From assembly GCF_002838835.1 (NCBI RefSeq), contig NZ_NHPP01000001.1, positions 421,699-485,698 on the forward strand: 64,000 nucleotides of DNA, read 5' to 3'. Both the position numbers and the translations under genes were made by a program. Source of the stretch: Siphonobacter sp. SORGH_AS_0500. GTDB lineage: Bacteria; Bacteroidota; Bacteroidia; Cytophagales; Spirosomataceae. The notes under the pieces were generated by a model. It saw only the letters and a list, made by a program, of their open reading frames with translations. It was not told the origin of the DNA and made no database searches. This document shows, piece by piece, positions 8,716 through 18,164 of this stretch (the stretch's first letter is position 1; every line of letters begins with the position of its first letter).

Positions 8716-9696
8716 ATGAAAATTTCTGTGGCGATGTGTACATACAACGGTTCCCGATTCCTGAGGGAGCAATTGGAAAGTATACGAAGTCAGTCACATC
8801 CAGTCGATGAATTGATTATTTGTGATGATCGATCCAAAGACGATACTATTCAGATTCTGGAGAATTTTGCTACTCAGGTTCCTTTTCCAGTTCATATTCA
8901 CGTCAATCCTAGTAATTTAGGTTCTACCAAAAATTTTGAAAAGTGTCTGAATCTATGTTCAGGTGACGTCATTTTTTGCTGCGATCAGGATGATCGCTGG
9001 CATCCGCAAAAGGTAGAAAAACAGGTTCATTACCTGCAACAGCATCCCGAAATGGAAGCTGTTTTTTCTGATGCTCAGGTTATTAATGACGATTCTCAAC
9101 CCATTGGAAAGACGATCTGGCAGGAAATTGAATTCGACACCGTGGCTCAGGAACGCTGGAAAAACAATAAGGCTTACGAGATTCTTTTCGGAGGTTATGT
9201 CGTTACCGGGGCAACGCTGGCCATTCGCCGTCGCATTTTAAGCTCCGTTTCGCCTTTCCCTGTGGCTTATAAAGAGCTTATTCATGACGCATGGATTGCC
9301 ATTGTGCTCTCTTTACAGGGAAAAATTGGCTTTATCCCAGAGGAGTTACTTTTCTATCGAAAACATTCAACCCAGCAGGTTGGCTTTGGGGAGAAAAAGG
9401 AAAAAGTAACGATGAGTGATCGTTTTAACCGCGATCGTAAGCTCAAACTGGCCCCCTTACAGGAAAAAGCTACTAATCTGGAGTTATTACAGCAATTATT
9501 AAAAGCACGTCAGGATATTCCAGCGGAAAAACTGACTCAACTAACCCAGCGACAGAAGCATTTCAACGTTCGAGCCACATTACCGGATTCACGTCTGAAA
9601 CGTTTTCCACTCGTTTTAAATGAATGGATTCGTGGACGTTATGTCTTTAGTAGTAAAGATTGGTGGTTACCTTTATTAGGTGATCTTTTTGAGTAA
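8716..9696 (+). CDS. Glycosyltransferase family 2
   Basis: A 326-residue GT2 enzyme. It starts MKISVAMCTYNGSRFLREQL, has ELIICDDRSKDDT near residues 34-46, and the metal-binding segment FCCDQDDRWHPQKVE near residues 91-105 (DQDD). This form of GT2 is common for rhamnosyl or alpha-glycosyl transferases of LPS and capsule loci. A downstream FIPEELLFYRKHSTQQVG segment is also typical. Soluble, probably membrane-associated on the cytoplasmic side. Substrate unknown. Confidence 0.88.
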   Translation: MKISVAMCTYNGSRFLREQLESIRSQSHPVDELIICDDRSKDDTIQILENFATQVPFPVHIHVNPSNLGSTKNFEKCLNLCSGDVIFCCDQDDRWHPQKVEKQVHYLQQHPEMEAVFSDAQVINDDSQPIGKTIWQEIEFDTVAQERWKNNKAYEILFGGYVVTGATLAIRRRILSSVSPFPVAYKELIHDAWIAIVLSLQGKIGFIPEELLFYRKHSTQQVGFGEKKEKVTMSDRFNRDRKLKLAPLQEKATNLELLQQLLKARQDIPAEKLTQLTQRQKHFNVRATLPDSRLKRFPLVLNEWIRGRYVFSSKDWWLPLLGDLFE

Positions 9697-9713
9697 TAAA
9701 ACAGAAGTAACGT

Positions 9714-10445
9714 ATGCCTTCCTCTGCATTGGTGGCCGTGGTAATTCCGATCTACCGTTCAGAAATGAACGAATTTGAAAAGATTTCTTTACAACAATGT
9801 GTTCAGAAACTAGGACATTACCCCATCATTATCGTAAAGCCCCAATCACTGGATGTTTCGTATTTACAAACGTTTCATACAAGCTTTAAAATTCAGTCTT
9901 TCCATGACGACTATTTTAAAGGAATTGACGCGTATAATTTACTGTTAACTCAGCCTGATTTCTATCTTTCATTTCAGCAATACCAATACATCTTAATTTA
10001 CCAATTAGATGCCTTTGTATTTCATGATGAGTTAGAAGTTTGGTGTAAGAAAGGATATGATTACATCGGGGCTCCCTACCTCAGTCCAAATGCCTCGAAA
10101 CAATCGATCACAGATCTAAAAAAACCATTATTAAACGGAGGATTATCATTAAGAAATGTACAGGCATCGCTTAAATTAATTCACCTTTACAAGCAATTGT
10201 ACGGACAATGGCCGGGTAATGAAGACATGTTGTTTTCTTTACATTCCACTCGCCTTTTTGTCTTCAGACCATTCATGAAACTTCCCGAACCTAAAGAAGC
10301 ATTAGCTTTTTCTTTCGAGCAATTTCCTGAATATTGTTACGAATTGAATCAAAAAAAATTACCCTTTGGGTGCCATGCCTGGGAAAAATATAATCTCAAT
10401 TTTTGGCGACCTTTTTTTCAACAATCTGGTTATAAACTTCACTAG
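9714..10445 (+). CDS. DUF5672 family protein
   Basis: A 243-residue protein that I assign to DUF5672 (PF18922) from VAVVIPIYRSEMNEFEKISL at the start, YILIYQLDAFVFHDELEVW in the middle and GYDYIGAPYL. The family accompanies glycosyltransferases and looks like a GT-A domain, with the LDAF acidic residue in the place of a DxD site. The later FWRPFFQQSGYKL is also family-like. The gap to the previous gene is 17 bases. Likely a sugar transferase of the same pathway; activity is unproven. Confidence 0.75.
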   Translation: MPSSALVAVVIPIYRSEMNEFEKISLQQCVQKLGHYPIIIVKPQSLDVSYLQTFHTSFKIQSFHDDYFKGIDAYNLLLTQPDFYLSFQQYQYILIYQLDAFVFHDELEVWCKKGYDYIGAPYLSPNASKQSITDLKKPLLNGGLSLRNVQASLKLIHLYKQLYGQWPGNEDMLFSLHSTRLFVFRPFMKLPEPKEALAFSFEQFPEYCYELNQKKLPFGCHAWEKYNLNFWRPFFQQSGYKLH

Positions 10446-10459
10446 TCATTCCTTAATCA

Positions 10460-11361
10460 ATGGATTTTTTTAAAGAAGACGATATAAAAAAATTCATCAG
10501 CACGCCTTCGTTTGATGAAAAAGTATTATTAAATAAAGATACACGCTATCCTAAAATAAGTGTCATTACCCCTTCCTATAACCAGGCTGATTTTTTAGAA
10601 AAAACCATTTTAAGTATTCTCAACCAAAACTATCCTAACCTTGAGTTATTATCATGGATGGGGGATCAACCGATCATAGTGTTGAGGTAATTAAGAAATA
10701 CGAAAAATATATTGATTACTGGGTTAGTGAAAAAGATGGAGGCCAAACTGCTGCGATTAACGCTGGCTTTAAGAAAGCTACCGGTGAATGGATTACCTTT
10801 CAGAATTCGGATGATGTCTTTGCTCCTAATGCGTTCCTGAATGTTGCCAAGGGTATCAAACAAAATGCGGATGCCGATGTTTTTTTCGGTCATTTATTAA
10901 TGATTGACGGCGACGATTTAGTTTTCGAACATAAAAAACAAATTCCCTTCTGGAATCAGGCCCAAGTGTATGAAGGCATGCAGGTTTTTAATCAGTGCAT
11001 GATTTTCAAACGTGATTTATTACTCAAACACGGCTATTTCGACGAGAACTACAAGTTCGCTTTTGACTACGAAATCTGTACTCGCTGGGGTAGCATTCCG
11101 GGGATCAAGTTTGTATTACTGGATGATTTCTGGGGCTGTTTCCGTCAGCATGAGTTAGCCAAAAGCTCGACCATTTTCACGGTAGGACTGACTGAACACC
11201 AACAGATTAAAAACCATTATTCCAAACAAGTACCCGCCAGCTTTCCTGAAAGTATTCTTTATAGAATCATAAAATTCAGAAAGTTAGCGTTATTTCTTCT
11301 AAGAGGTGACCTAGCTTACTTCTTATACCGGATTCGCTTTAATCGTACGGCTAAAGTATAA
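10460..11361 (+). CDS. Glycosyltransferase family 2, split by a 1-base frameshift
   Basis: Two overlapping frames, 10460-10690 and 10654-11361, together encode one GT2 protein. The first ends after KISVITPSYNQADFLEKTI and YPNLEL; the second starts MDGGSTDHSVEVIKKYE. GT2 proteins read ...NLELIIMDGGSTD..., which is restored by one extra A after about 10648. The repaired gene has 300 residues. The acidic site is in FQNSDDVF. Either the assembly lost a base, or the gene is broken. Translation restarting at 10654 could yield only the C-terminal part, lacking the nucleotide-binding start. Confidence 0.82.
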
Positions 11362-11365
11362 CAAT

Positions 11366-12697
11366 ATGTTTAAAAGCCTATTTGAAGGTTTTCACTACAA
11401 ACGAATGGCCCTTGGCGTTGCTATTTTTGCCATGGGACACCCCGTTATTTTCTTCCTTCGGGATGGTTTAAAATTGGCTCCGCAGTCATCCGTATTTACA
11501 GCGGCCTGTCTGGTTTTAGGCTTATTCTTAATGATTCCGAGTACTATTTTTCAGAAATATTACTCACTGAATAATAAAATCGCCATGCCCGTTTTGGCTT
11601 GGATCGGTGTGTGTTTGTTTTATTTTTTTATAATCAATCCAGGTCCAGGGGGCTCGAGGGAGTTAATTAACTATGCGATGACTGGGGCTTTCCTGTTCAT
11701 GCTGTTGAGTATTCCCGATGAAGTAAAGGATTATGCGTTACCTGTCTTTATCGTCTTTATTTTAGCTGGTAATCTAGGTTTGTTTTATTCGCTCTATACT
11801 AATCCACATTACGTATTAGGGGCTCGGGCTTCCATTTATTTTGACGATGAGTATGGTGGTAACCCACACGTATTCTCCAGAAATGGTTTCGCTGGTGTCA
11901 TTGGATCTGTTATTCTTTTGTTCATGACAAAAGAAAATTTCATTTTTAAAGCCATTGCTTTTGTTAATCTTCTTGCCTCTATTGTAACTGTTATTTTAAC
12001 CCAGAGCCGGGCCACTTTACTTTCCGTATTTTTATCTATTGGTGTTTTAATGTTTTTTCATTTTAGGCTTAGTACGCTTAAAAATATTGGTAAGACCTTA
12101 ACCAAGCCCGTTAACTTAGTGATAACAATAGCTGTCGTCTCTTTTGTAGTTTACAAACTTACCAGAAGATCTGATTTTATTAATTTATTATTAACTGTTT
12201 CTGAGAGCTTCTGGAATAAGTTTCTCGATGTATTTGAAACGGCTGTACAGGGAGAAGATGCCGAGGAGGTTGCCGATTATTCAGCAATTCAACGGGTGAT
12301 GTCGTTTAATGTATTTAAGAATTCATTACTGTATAACCCTATTTCCTTGATTCTAGGAAATGGGTATAAGGCTACTTATATGGATTTCCCTATTCTGGAA
12401 GCCATGTATAATTACGGTATTGCTGGCTTTTACTTTTTTGGAAGATCTGTTTTTGAAATCATAAGAGAATGTTACCGTTGTATTAAAGACATTGTTAGTC
12501 CTTTCTCTGCCTTTCTGGGCTTTATTTTCATTCCTATTGCCGTTTCTGTTTTTTCAGGTGGACAACCTTCAGATACTACTTTTTTATTCCCATTTCTCAT
12601 GATGGCCCGTTTTATGGACTATGATAAAGAAGTAATACGAATAAAATTAAAAGAAGCGGCTCAAAAAACAGGTCGCATATTTGCTCCAGTTGCTTAG
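11366..12697 (+). CDS. O-antigen polymerase-like membrane protein
   Basis: A 443-residue, highly hydrophobic protein with about ten to twelve membrane segments. A central polar loop contains YFDDEYGGNPHVFSRNGFAG, and an ILTQSRATLLSVFLS segment follows. SRNGF plus TQSRA is typical of Wzy_C / O-antigen ligase (WaaL-like) proteins. Its place among glycosyltransferases makes a polymerase of repeat units, or a ligase, the likely role. It starts 5 bases after the preceding gene. Base composition is more AT-rich than many neighbours, as is usual for Wzy genes. Whether it is Wzy or WaaL cannot be told here. Confidence 0.72.
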   Translation: MFKSLFEGFHYKRMALGVAIFAMGHPVIFFLRDGLKLAPQSSVFTAACLVLGLFLMIPSTIFQKYYSLNNKIAMPVLAWIGVCLFYFFIINPGPGGSRELINYAMTGAFLFMLLSIPDEVKDYALPVFIVFILAGNLGLFYSLYTNPHYVLGARASIYFDDEYGGNPHVFSRNGFAGVIGSVILLFMTKENFIFKAIAFVNLLASIVTVILTQSRATLLSVFLSIGVLMFFHFRLSTLKNIGKTLTKPVNLVITIAVVSFVVYKLTRRSDFINLLLTVSESFWNKFLDVFETAVQGEDAEEVADYSAIQRVMSFNVFKNSLLYNPISLILGNGYKATYMDFPILEAMYNYGIAGFYFFGRSVFEIIRECYRCIKDIVSPFSAFLGFIFIPIAVSVFSGGQPSDTTFLFPFLMMARFMDYDKEVIRIKLKEAAQKTGRIFAPVA

Positions 12698-12701
12698 AGG
12701 T

Positions 12702-13867
12702 ATGAGAGTATTAATTGTTCACAACATTTTATGGTCTCATTATAAGGCTGCACTTTTTTCAGAACTAGCTCAACAGTGCCCGGTAGATTGTACTTTGCTG
12801 GTTGTTCAGTTAGCCGAATCTGAAGACAAGTACAATCAGTTGGGAAAAAGTGGTTTGATTGAACATCAATACCCCTATCATTTATTACATCCGGGATCGT
12901 TAAACTCACTATCATTTAGCAAAAAAATAACGGAATTAATAAGCCAGATCAATCAGTTCAAACCTGACGTAGTTAATCTCTCTGGTTATTACGATCCTGC
13001 TTATTGGTTATTAATTGGGTACTGCCGATTACGAGGAATTAAACTGGTTTTGAGTAATGAATCCAGTGAAAAAGATGGGAGTAGAAATGGCTGGAAAGAA
13101 AAATTCAAACGAACGCTAATCAGGCAGTTTGCAGGCTTTATCAACTTTGGGTCTTCCTCTGCTGAGTATATGCTTAAAATGGGGCTCGTTCTTCTCAAAT
13201 CATTACCCAACACGCCGCAGTTCTGAACAATACGGTTGTTCGTCAGGTTTATGATCGTAGCATCCACAGCCGTCAGAGTCTAAAGGAAAAATATGCTTTA
13301 CCTGCTCATAACTTTATTTTTGTGGGCAGACTGGCCGAAGAGAAGAATCTGCCAGCCCTCTTATCAGCCTTTTCCTGGTTGAAAGAAAATGACCCAAAAG
13401 CTCACGACTGGGGTTTAATCATTATCGGTGATGGTCCGCTGCGAGCTCAGCTAAACAGTTCGGCCTTAAAAGATGTCTTCTGGCTCGGTGGTCAGCCCTG
13501 GAATGAAGTTCCTGCGTATCTGGCTTTGGCGGACGCCCTTGTGCTTCCCAGCCATTTTGAACCCTGGGGTCTGGTGGTGAATGAGGCTATGGTTTGTGGT
13601 TTGCCCGTTGTGGTTTCTAATCAGTGTGGTTGTGTCAACGACTTAGTAGAAGAAGAAAAAAATGGCTACACCTTTAGACCAGAAGTTACACTGGAACTAG
13701 GGGTCGCTTTACAAAAATTTGTCAACTTATCGGAGGCTGAACGAACTCAGATGGGACAGCACTCGCTGAAACTGATTGCTCCTTTTCATACGACTACCGT
13801 TGCTCAGGAAATCTGGCAGGGTTTTCGTCGGATAGGGTCCCCTACTGAAGCCTCCCTTCGTTCATGA
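12702..13867 (+). CDS. Glycosyltransferase family 4, split by a 1-base frameshift
   Basis: The N-terminal half runs from the ATG at 12702 (MRVLIVHNILWSHYKAALF) to a stop at 13226. The C-terminal half runs in another frame to 13867 with FVGRLAEEKNLPALL and SHFEPWGLVVNEAMVCGLP. The join reads YMLKMGARSSQI if one G is added to the run of four G at 13181-13184. The repaired protein has 388 residues, normal for GT4. The last bases overlap the next gene (ATGA type), so they are coupled. The C-terminal part alone would lack the acceptor domain. Confidence 0.83.
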
Positions 13868-15006
13868 AAATATTAAATCTCTGCGGTTATTCCTGGGAAA
13901 TTGGCGGCCCCTCCAAGGTTATTTATGATCACACCAACGTTCAGATCAAACTGGGTGCTGAAGTGACCATTCTGACGCCCCTTTCTGAAGGAGAGCGGCT
14001 TTACATGATCCCCGAAGGAGCTACAGTCATTACTACCAAACGCCATTGGTTAGCTCGATTTATTCCGGAATTTTCACCGGAGCTATGGAAATATTACCGT
14101 GAACACGCACATGAATATGACATTGTTCATATCCATGGCCCCTTTCATTTTGCGGGTTGGGTTCCTTTCTGGGTTCGCTCAAAAGCTAAAAAAGTTTTTA
14201 CTGTGCACGGTACCCTAGACCGTTGGGCAATGAAAAAATCCGGCTGGAAGAAGCAGCTTATTTCTGCCCTTTTTCAGCGTAGGTACGTGGAGCAATGCGA
14301 CCTGATACAGGTTCATAACCCTGACGAAGAAGAGGATTTGGTCCGTTACCTGGGCCATCCGCATCCTAATGTAGTTACGATTAATAACGGCATGCTGTTG
14401 TCTGATTACGATCAGCTTCCGGCCAAGGGGCAGTTCCGTAGTCAATATTCGCTGGATGCCGATACCCCCGTTATTTTGTTTTTGAGTCGGATCAATGTTA
14501 AAAAAGGTCTCGATTTATTACTTCCGGCTTTTCAGAATATTCTGAAAGATTACCCCAAAGCTCGTCTCTTTATTACCGGACCGGACGATGGCTATCTTTC
14601 CTTCGTAACGGATTTTATTCAGAAAAATAATCTATCGGAGCAAATCACGCTGACGGGCATGCTGACGGGCGAGGAAAAACTGAAAGTAATTGTCGATGCG
14701 GATGTATTTGCCTTGCCAACTTATTCGGAAAGCTTTTCGCTGGCAGCACTAGAAGCCATGGTTTGCGGCACCGCCGTTCTTACTACAGATCGCATTGGCT
14801 TTGGGCATTTACTCAAGCAAAACCACGCGGCTGAGCTAGTTACGCACGAGGTAAAAGACGTTGAAAGAGGACTCAGAAAATTAATCAGTGACTCCGCTTA
14901 CCGTAAAGAGTTAGCTCGTAAAGGACAAAATTTTGCCCGTGATGTCGCTGACATTAATAAAGTAGCAACCAAGTTATACCGATCCTTTGAAGCTTTAATT
15001 CGTTAA
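13864..15006 (+). CDS. Glycosyltransferase family 4
   Basis: A 380-residue GT-B protein. The N-terminal domain starts MKILNLCGYSWEIGGPSKVI, with the GGPSKV loop of family 4, and has HIHGPFHFAGW. The C-terminal domain has ILFLSRINVKKGLDLLLPAF and the E-x7-E motif in YSESFSLAALEAMVCGTAV. It overlaps the gene before it by 4 bases. Probably a cytoplasmic, membrane-associated transferase of the polysaccharide pathway. Confidence 0.9.
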   Translation: MKILNLCGYSWEIGGPSKVIYDHTNVQIKLGAEVTILTPLSEGERLYMIPEGATVITTKRHWLARFIPEFSPELWKYYREHAHEYDIVHIHGPFHFAGWVPFWVRSKAKKVFTVHGTLDRWAMKKSGWKKQLISALFQRRYVEQCDLIQVHNPDEEEDLVRYLGHPHPNVVTINNGMLLSDYDQLPAKGQFRSQYSLDADTPVILFLSRINVKKGLDLLLPAFQNILKDYPKARLFITGPDDGYLSFVTDFIQKNNLSEQITLTGMLTGEEKLKVIVDADVFALPTYSESFSLAALEAMVCGTAVLTTDRIGFGHLLKQNHAAELVTHEVKDVERGLRKLISDSAYRKELARKGQNFARDVADINKVATKLYRSFEALIR

Positions 15007-15030
15007 TATTGCCCTTATTTATCTGGAAAA

Positions 15031-15954
15031 ATGACCCCTTCCTATCCCGACTTAGCGGTAATATTACTGACGTTTAATGAAGAAAAACACATTGAACGTT
15101 GCCTGAAAAGTTTACTTCCCGTTACTGACAAAATTTTTATCGTCGATTCTGGTTCGACTGATCGAACCGTGGAACTGGCCCAGGCTTTGGGAGCCAGGGT
15201 GGCTCAAAATCCCTGGGTTAACTACGCAACGCAGTTCAATTTTGGCATTCAAAACTGTCCCTTTCAAACGAAATGGCTAATGCGAATGGATTCGGACGAA
15301 TACATATTACCCGAATTAGCCCGCGAAATCGCTCAGACCTTACCTAACGTTGCTTCCGAAGTTTCTGGTTTTTATATCAAACGCCGGGTCATGTTCATGG
15401 ATCAGTGGATTCGTTATGGCGGTTATTACCCAACCTGGCTCTTGCGAATCTGGCGAAGCGGAAAAGGCCATTGTGAAGAGCTATGGATGGATGAACACAT
15501 CAAGATTTCCGAAGGAGAAATGCTCCGAATGAATCACGATCTAGTGGACCATAACCTGAATAATTTAACCTGGTGGACGCAGAAGCATAATCTTTATGCC
15601 ATTCGGGAGGCTATTGATCTACTGAACGTTAAGTATGATTTTGGGGATGTTGAGATCGTTACCCCCCGTTTTTTTGGAACGCAGGAACAACGCAAACGGT
15701 ACCTCAAAATCAAATACGCCAGCTTACCTTTATTCACGCGGCCATTTCTGTATTTTCTATTCCGTTACTTCATAAAAATGGGTTTCCTGGATGGGAAACG
15801 CGGGCTTATCTGGCATTTCCTTCAGGGTTTCTGGTATCGTTTCCTGGTAGATGCCAAAATATTTGAAGTCTATCATCGGGCGGGTATTTCAAAGGAAGCC
15901 ATTGCTCGATTCTTTTTAACCGAATATGGAAAAGATGTCCTCGAAAAGCGTTGA
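15031..15954 (+). CDS. Glycosyltransferase family 2 (WaaE/KdtX-like)
   Basis: A 307-residue GT2 enzyme with LTFNEEKHIERCLKSL, FIVDSGSTDRTVELA and the metal site in LMRMDSDEYILPEL near residue 90. This arrangement and the downstream YPTWLLRIWRSGKGHCEE match the WaaE/KdtX subgroup, often beta-1,4-glucosyl transferases of LPS core or colanic-acid-type transferases (WcaA/WcaE-like). A hydrophobic segment near residues 233-250 may associate with the membrane. The end overlaps the acetyltransferase gene by about 20 bases. Confidence 0.88.
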   Translation: MTPSYPDLAVILLTFNEEKHIERCLKSLLPVTDKIFIVDSGSTDRTVELAQALGARVAQNPWVNYATQFNFGIQNCPFQTKWLMRMDSDEYILPELAREIAQTLPNVASEVSGFYIKRRVMFMDQWIRYGGYYPTWLLRIWRSGKGHCEELWMDEHIKISEGEMLRMNHDLVDHNLNNLTWWTQKHNLYAIREAIDLLNVKYDFGDVEIVTPRFFGTQEQRKRYLKIKYASLPLFTRPFLYFLFRYFIKMGFLDGKRGLIWHFLQGFWYRFLVDAKIFEVYHRAGISKEAIARFFLTEYGKDVLEKR

Positions 15955-16513
15955 TCTATCCAAGTACCAGCACCAGCCTCAATTCTCATCCAAAAGCTGG
16001 AGAAACCGAATCTGGTTTGTTGTTAATATTTTATTTTTCTATACCAAATTACCTATTCCGGTTGGTTTGAAACTCTGGATCCTTCGCAAGTTTGGGGCAA
16101 AAATCGGCACCGGCGTAATGATCAAACCTAACGTCAATATCAAATTTCCCTGGTTACTGGAAATAGGCAATAACGTCTGGATTGGCGAAGAAGTCTGGAT
16201 TGACAACCTCGTTCAGGTACGCATTGGATCTAATGCCTGTCTTTCCCAGGGAGCCATGTTACTGTGTGGAAATCATAATTACAAATCCACAAGATTTGAT
16301 TTGATGACGGCAACTATCACCCTTGAAGAAGGCGTGTGGATTGGAGCGAAATCCATTGTGTGCCCGGGAGTTACCTGCTATTCACACGCCATGTTGGTGG
16401 TCGGATCTGTGGCTACGGGTAATTTAGAGGCCTATGGGATTTATCGGGGAAATCCCGCCGCAAAAATCGCAACCGTATTATTGAGTAATACTCATAGGTT
16501 ATCTAATTACTAG
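15935..16513 (+). CDS. WcaF-like colanic acid-type acetyltransferase
   Basis: A left-handed beta-helix (hexapeptide) acyltransferase of 192 residues. The start MSSKSVDLSKYQ resembles WcaF proteins; an ATG 9 bases earlier (15926) is also possible. Hexapeptide turns are seen in GTGVMIKPNVNIKFPWLLEI and IGNNVWIGEEVWID, the catalytic His in CGNHNYKS, and the end IYRGNPAAKIATV. By family it transfers an acetyl group from acetyl-CoA to a sugar of an exopolysaccharide intermediate. It is the last gene of the transferase series. Confidence 0.87.
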   Translation: MSSKSVDLSKYQHQPQFSSKSWRNRIWFVVNILFFYTKLPIPVGLKLWILRKFGAKIGTGVMIKPNVNIKFPWLLEIGNNVWIGEEVWIDNLVQVRIGSNACLSQGAMLLCGNHNYKSTRFDLMTATITLEEGVWIGAKSIVCPGVTCYSHAMLVVGSVATGNLEAYGIYRGNPAAKIATVLLSNTHRLSNY

Positions 16514-16629
16514 AACGGTACATTTTTAGTGACAAACTATCCGTTCTACTACGGAATGATAATCATCACTTTATTTGTCCACTTATAAAGACTTTACGGA
16601 TAAATCCGGGGAAAGTAAAGTTTGATTAG

Positions 16630-16637
16630 TAGTTTTG
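16630..16637 (+). promoter_or_regulatory. Putative -7 box in the gap before wecA-like gene
   Basis: TAGTTTTG matches TAnnTTTG and lies 105 bases before the ATG at 16742. The 228-base gap otherwise shows no gene; it suggests the phosphosugar transferase has its own promoter. Confidence 0.3.
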
Positions 16638-16741
16638 GAAATCAGTAAAATTCTGATATATTAATGGTTGGTGAAGTCTTGATGAAAAGTTAGTGTAGCT
16701 CCCCACCTACGCAACTTGATTGAACCAGATAATCAATTTTT

Positions 16742-17917
16742 ATGATCACAGCCTTACGTCAATTCCTAAACGAGTCTTTTGTTCAGGTTATCATCTCTCT
16801 TATCGCGGCGTGCTGGCTAACGGTTGAGGCAATCCCTGTCATTATCAATATTTCCCGGCTTCGAAATTTAATGGCCGAGCCTGAAGCTCGTAGTGCCCAC
16901 TCCAACCGCACCCCAACACTGGGAGGAATCGCCATCTTTGCCGGAACCATGATTGGCTATTTTCTCTGGTTACCCGAAGGCGAAACCCATCTGCATCACC
17001 TTGCTATTGCGGGCATTGTTATTCTCTTTTTTACGGGTGTAAAGGACGATATTCTGGTCATTGCACCCATGAAGAAAATGCTTGCCCAGATTTTTGCCTC
17101 CTCGCTTGTCATCATAGGTGCTGATTTGAGAATCAATGATTTATTCGGAATTTTAGGGATCCACCAGATTCCCTACCTAATCAGTATTTTACTTACCGTT
17201 TTCGTGTTTATTGCTCTGACGAATGCCATCAACCTCATTGATGGTATTGACGGGTTAGCTGGCGGCATTGGCCTAATTGCCTGTATGATTTTTGGTTCCT
17301 GGTTTCTACTCAATGGCCAAAATGCCCTTGCCATTCTGGCCGCTTCTCTCTCGGGCTCTTTACTCGGGTTTATCCGATTTAACTTTTCCCGAACGAGTAA
17401 GATATTCATGGGAGACACCGGATCCCTTATTCTGGGCTTCGTATTGACGCTTTTTGCAGTTAAGTTTATTCACCTGAACACCGGAGCTAACGCCATTCTC
17501 GATGCACCGATTCTTGCGATTGTCGTTCTGATTGTTCCTATTTTCGATACACTACGGGTTTTCATTGTTCGGATTATGAATGGTCGTTCACCCTTCTTCC
17601 CCGATAAAAACCATACGCACCACATCCTGATTGCTCAGGGGCTTTCGCATTTTCAGGCGACCTGTGTATTATGCGGATTGACCTTAATCTTAACCTGCTT
17701 CTTTCTACTAATCAGAAACTCGGTATCAACTAACGAAGGCTTATTCATTCTGGTTGCGTTATTTGGCCTTTACAATTACGTAAGTTACTTACTCATCAAA
17801 CGAGTGAGTTATAAGGATCCATCACTGGAGGCCGAAACGTTAAAAAAGCAGATGAAACGCGAAGCAAAAGCTCGTCTGAAAAACATTAAGCGAATCAAGA
17901 AAGTATTCGATAACTAA
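16742..17917 (+). CDS. WecA/MraY-family undecaprenyl-phosphate glycosyl-1-phosphate transferase
   Basis: A 391-residue, ten-to-eleven-helix membrane protein of glycosyltransferase family 4 of the MraY/WecA/TarO kind. Key motifs: GVKDDILVIAPMKK (paired Asp), NAINLIDGIDGLAGG, KIFMGDTGSLILGF and the histidine motif PDKNHTHHIL near the C-terminal cytoplasmic loop. By family it attaches a sugar-1-phosphate (often GlcNAc-1-P) to undecaprenyl phosphate, the first step of O-antigen or capsule repeat synthesis. This gives the cluster an initiating enzyme. The lysine-rich C-terminus is cytoplasmic. Confidence 0.9.
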   Translation: MITALRQFLNESFVQVIISLIAACWLTVEAIPVIINISRLRNLMAEPEARSAHSNRTPTLGGIAIFAGTMIGYFLWLPEGETHLHHLAIAGIVILFFTGVKDDILVIAPMKKMLAQIFASSLVIIGADLRINDLFGILGIHQIPYLISILLTVFVFIALTNAINLIDGIDGLAGGIGLIACMIFGSWFLLNGQNALAILAASLSGSLLGFIRFNFSRTSKIFMGDTGSLILGFVLTLFAVKFIHLNTGANAILDAPILAIVVLIVPIFDTLRVFIVRIMNGRSPFFPDKNHTHHILIAQGLSHFQATCVLCGLTLILTCFFLLIRNSVSTNEGLFILVALFGLYNYVSYLLIKRVSYKDPSLEAETLKKQMKREAKARLKNIKRIKKVFDN

Positions 17918-17945
17918 GAGACTGCCTAAAAGTCATTTTAAATAC

Positions 17946-17976
17946 AAAAGAGAGACCGTGATGCGGCCTCTCTTTT
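17946..17976. terminator. Terminator after wecA-like gene
   Basis: AAAAGAGAGACCG pairs with CGGCCTCTCTTTT (one mismatch) over a 5-base loop and is followed by T-rich DNA. The A-rich left flank means it may work both ways. Confidence 0.75.
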
Positions 17977-18113
17977 CGTTAGAGTAAACTCATTGATACT
18001 CCGATCTGTCATCCAGAACGAAGCGAAGGAACTTACTGAGCTTTCCATTAACTTTCAACCAGGAGAATTATTCTACTGGTACGAGAGGGAATCTTGCACC
18101 AAGTTTCCTTATC

Positions 18114-18152
18114 AAAAAAGAACCATGCTTTTAGAAAGCGTGGTTCTTTTTT
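18114..18152. terminator. Terminator of the esterase gene
   Basis: AAAAAAGAACCATGC pairs with GCGTGGTTCTTTTTT over a short loop. It lies just 3' of the minus-strand esterase stop at 18165. The DNA between the two terminators contains TCATCCAGAACGAAGCGAAG, which looks like a dispersed Bacteroidota repeat. Confidence 0.8.
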
Positions 18153-18164
18153 AGGCATTACTTC

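Noticed and set aside
18005..18035. Possible small RNA or insertion remnant with GAACGAAGCGAAGGAA
   Set aside because: It resembles a common dispersed Bacteroidota string, but a single short copy gives no basis for a feature.
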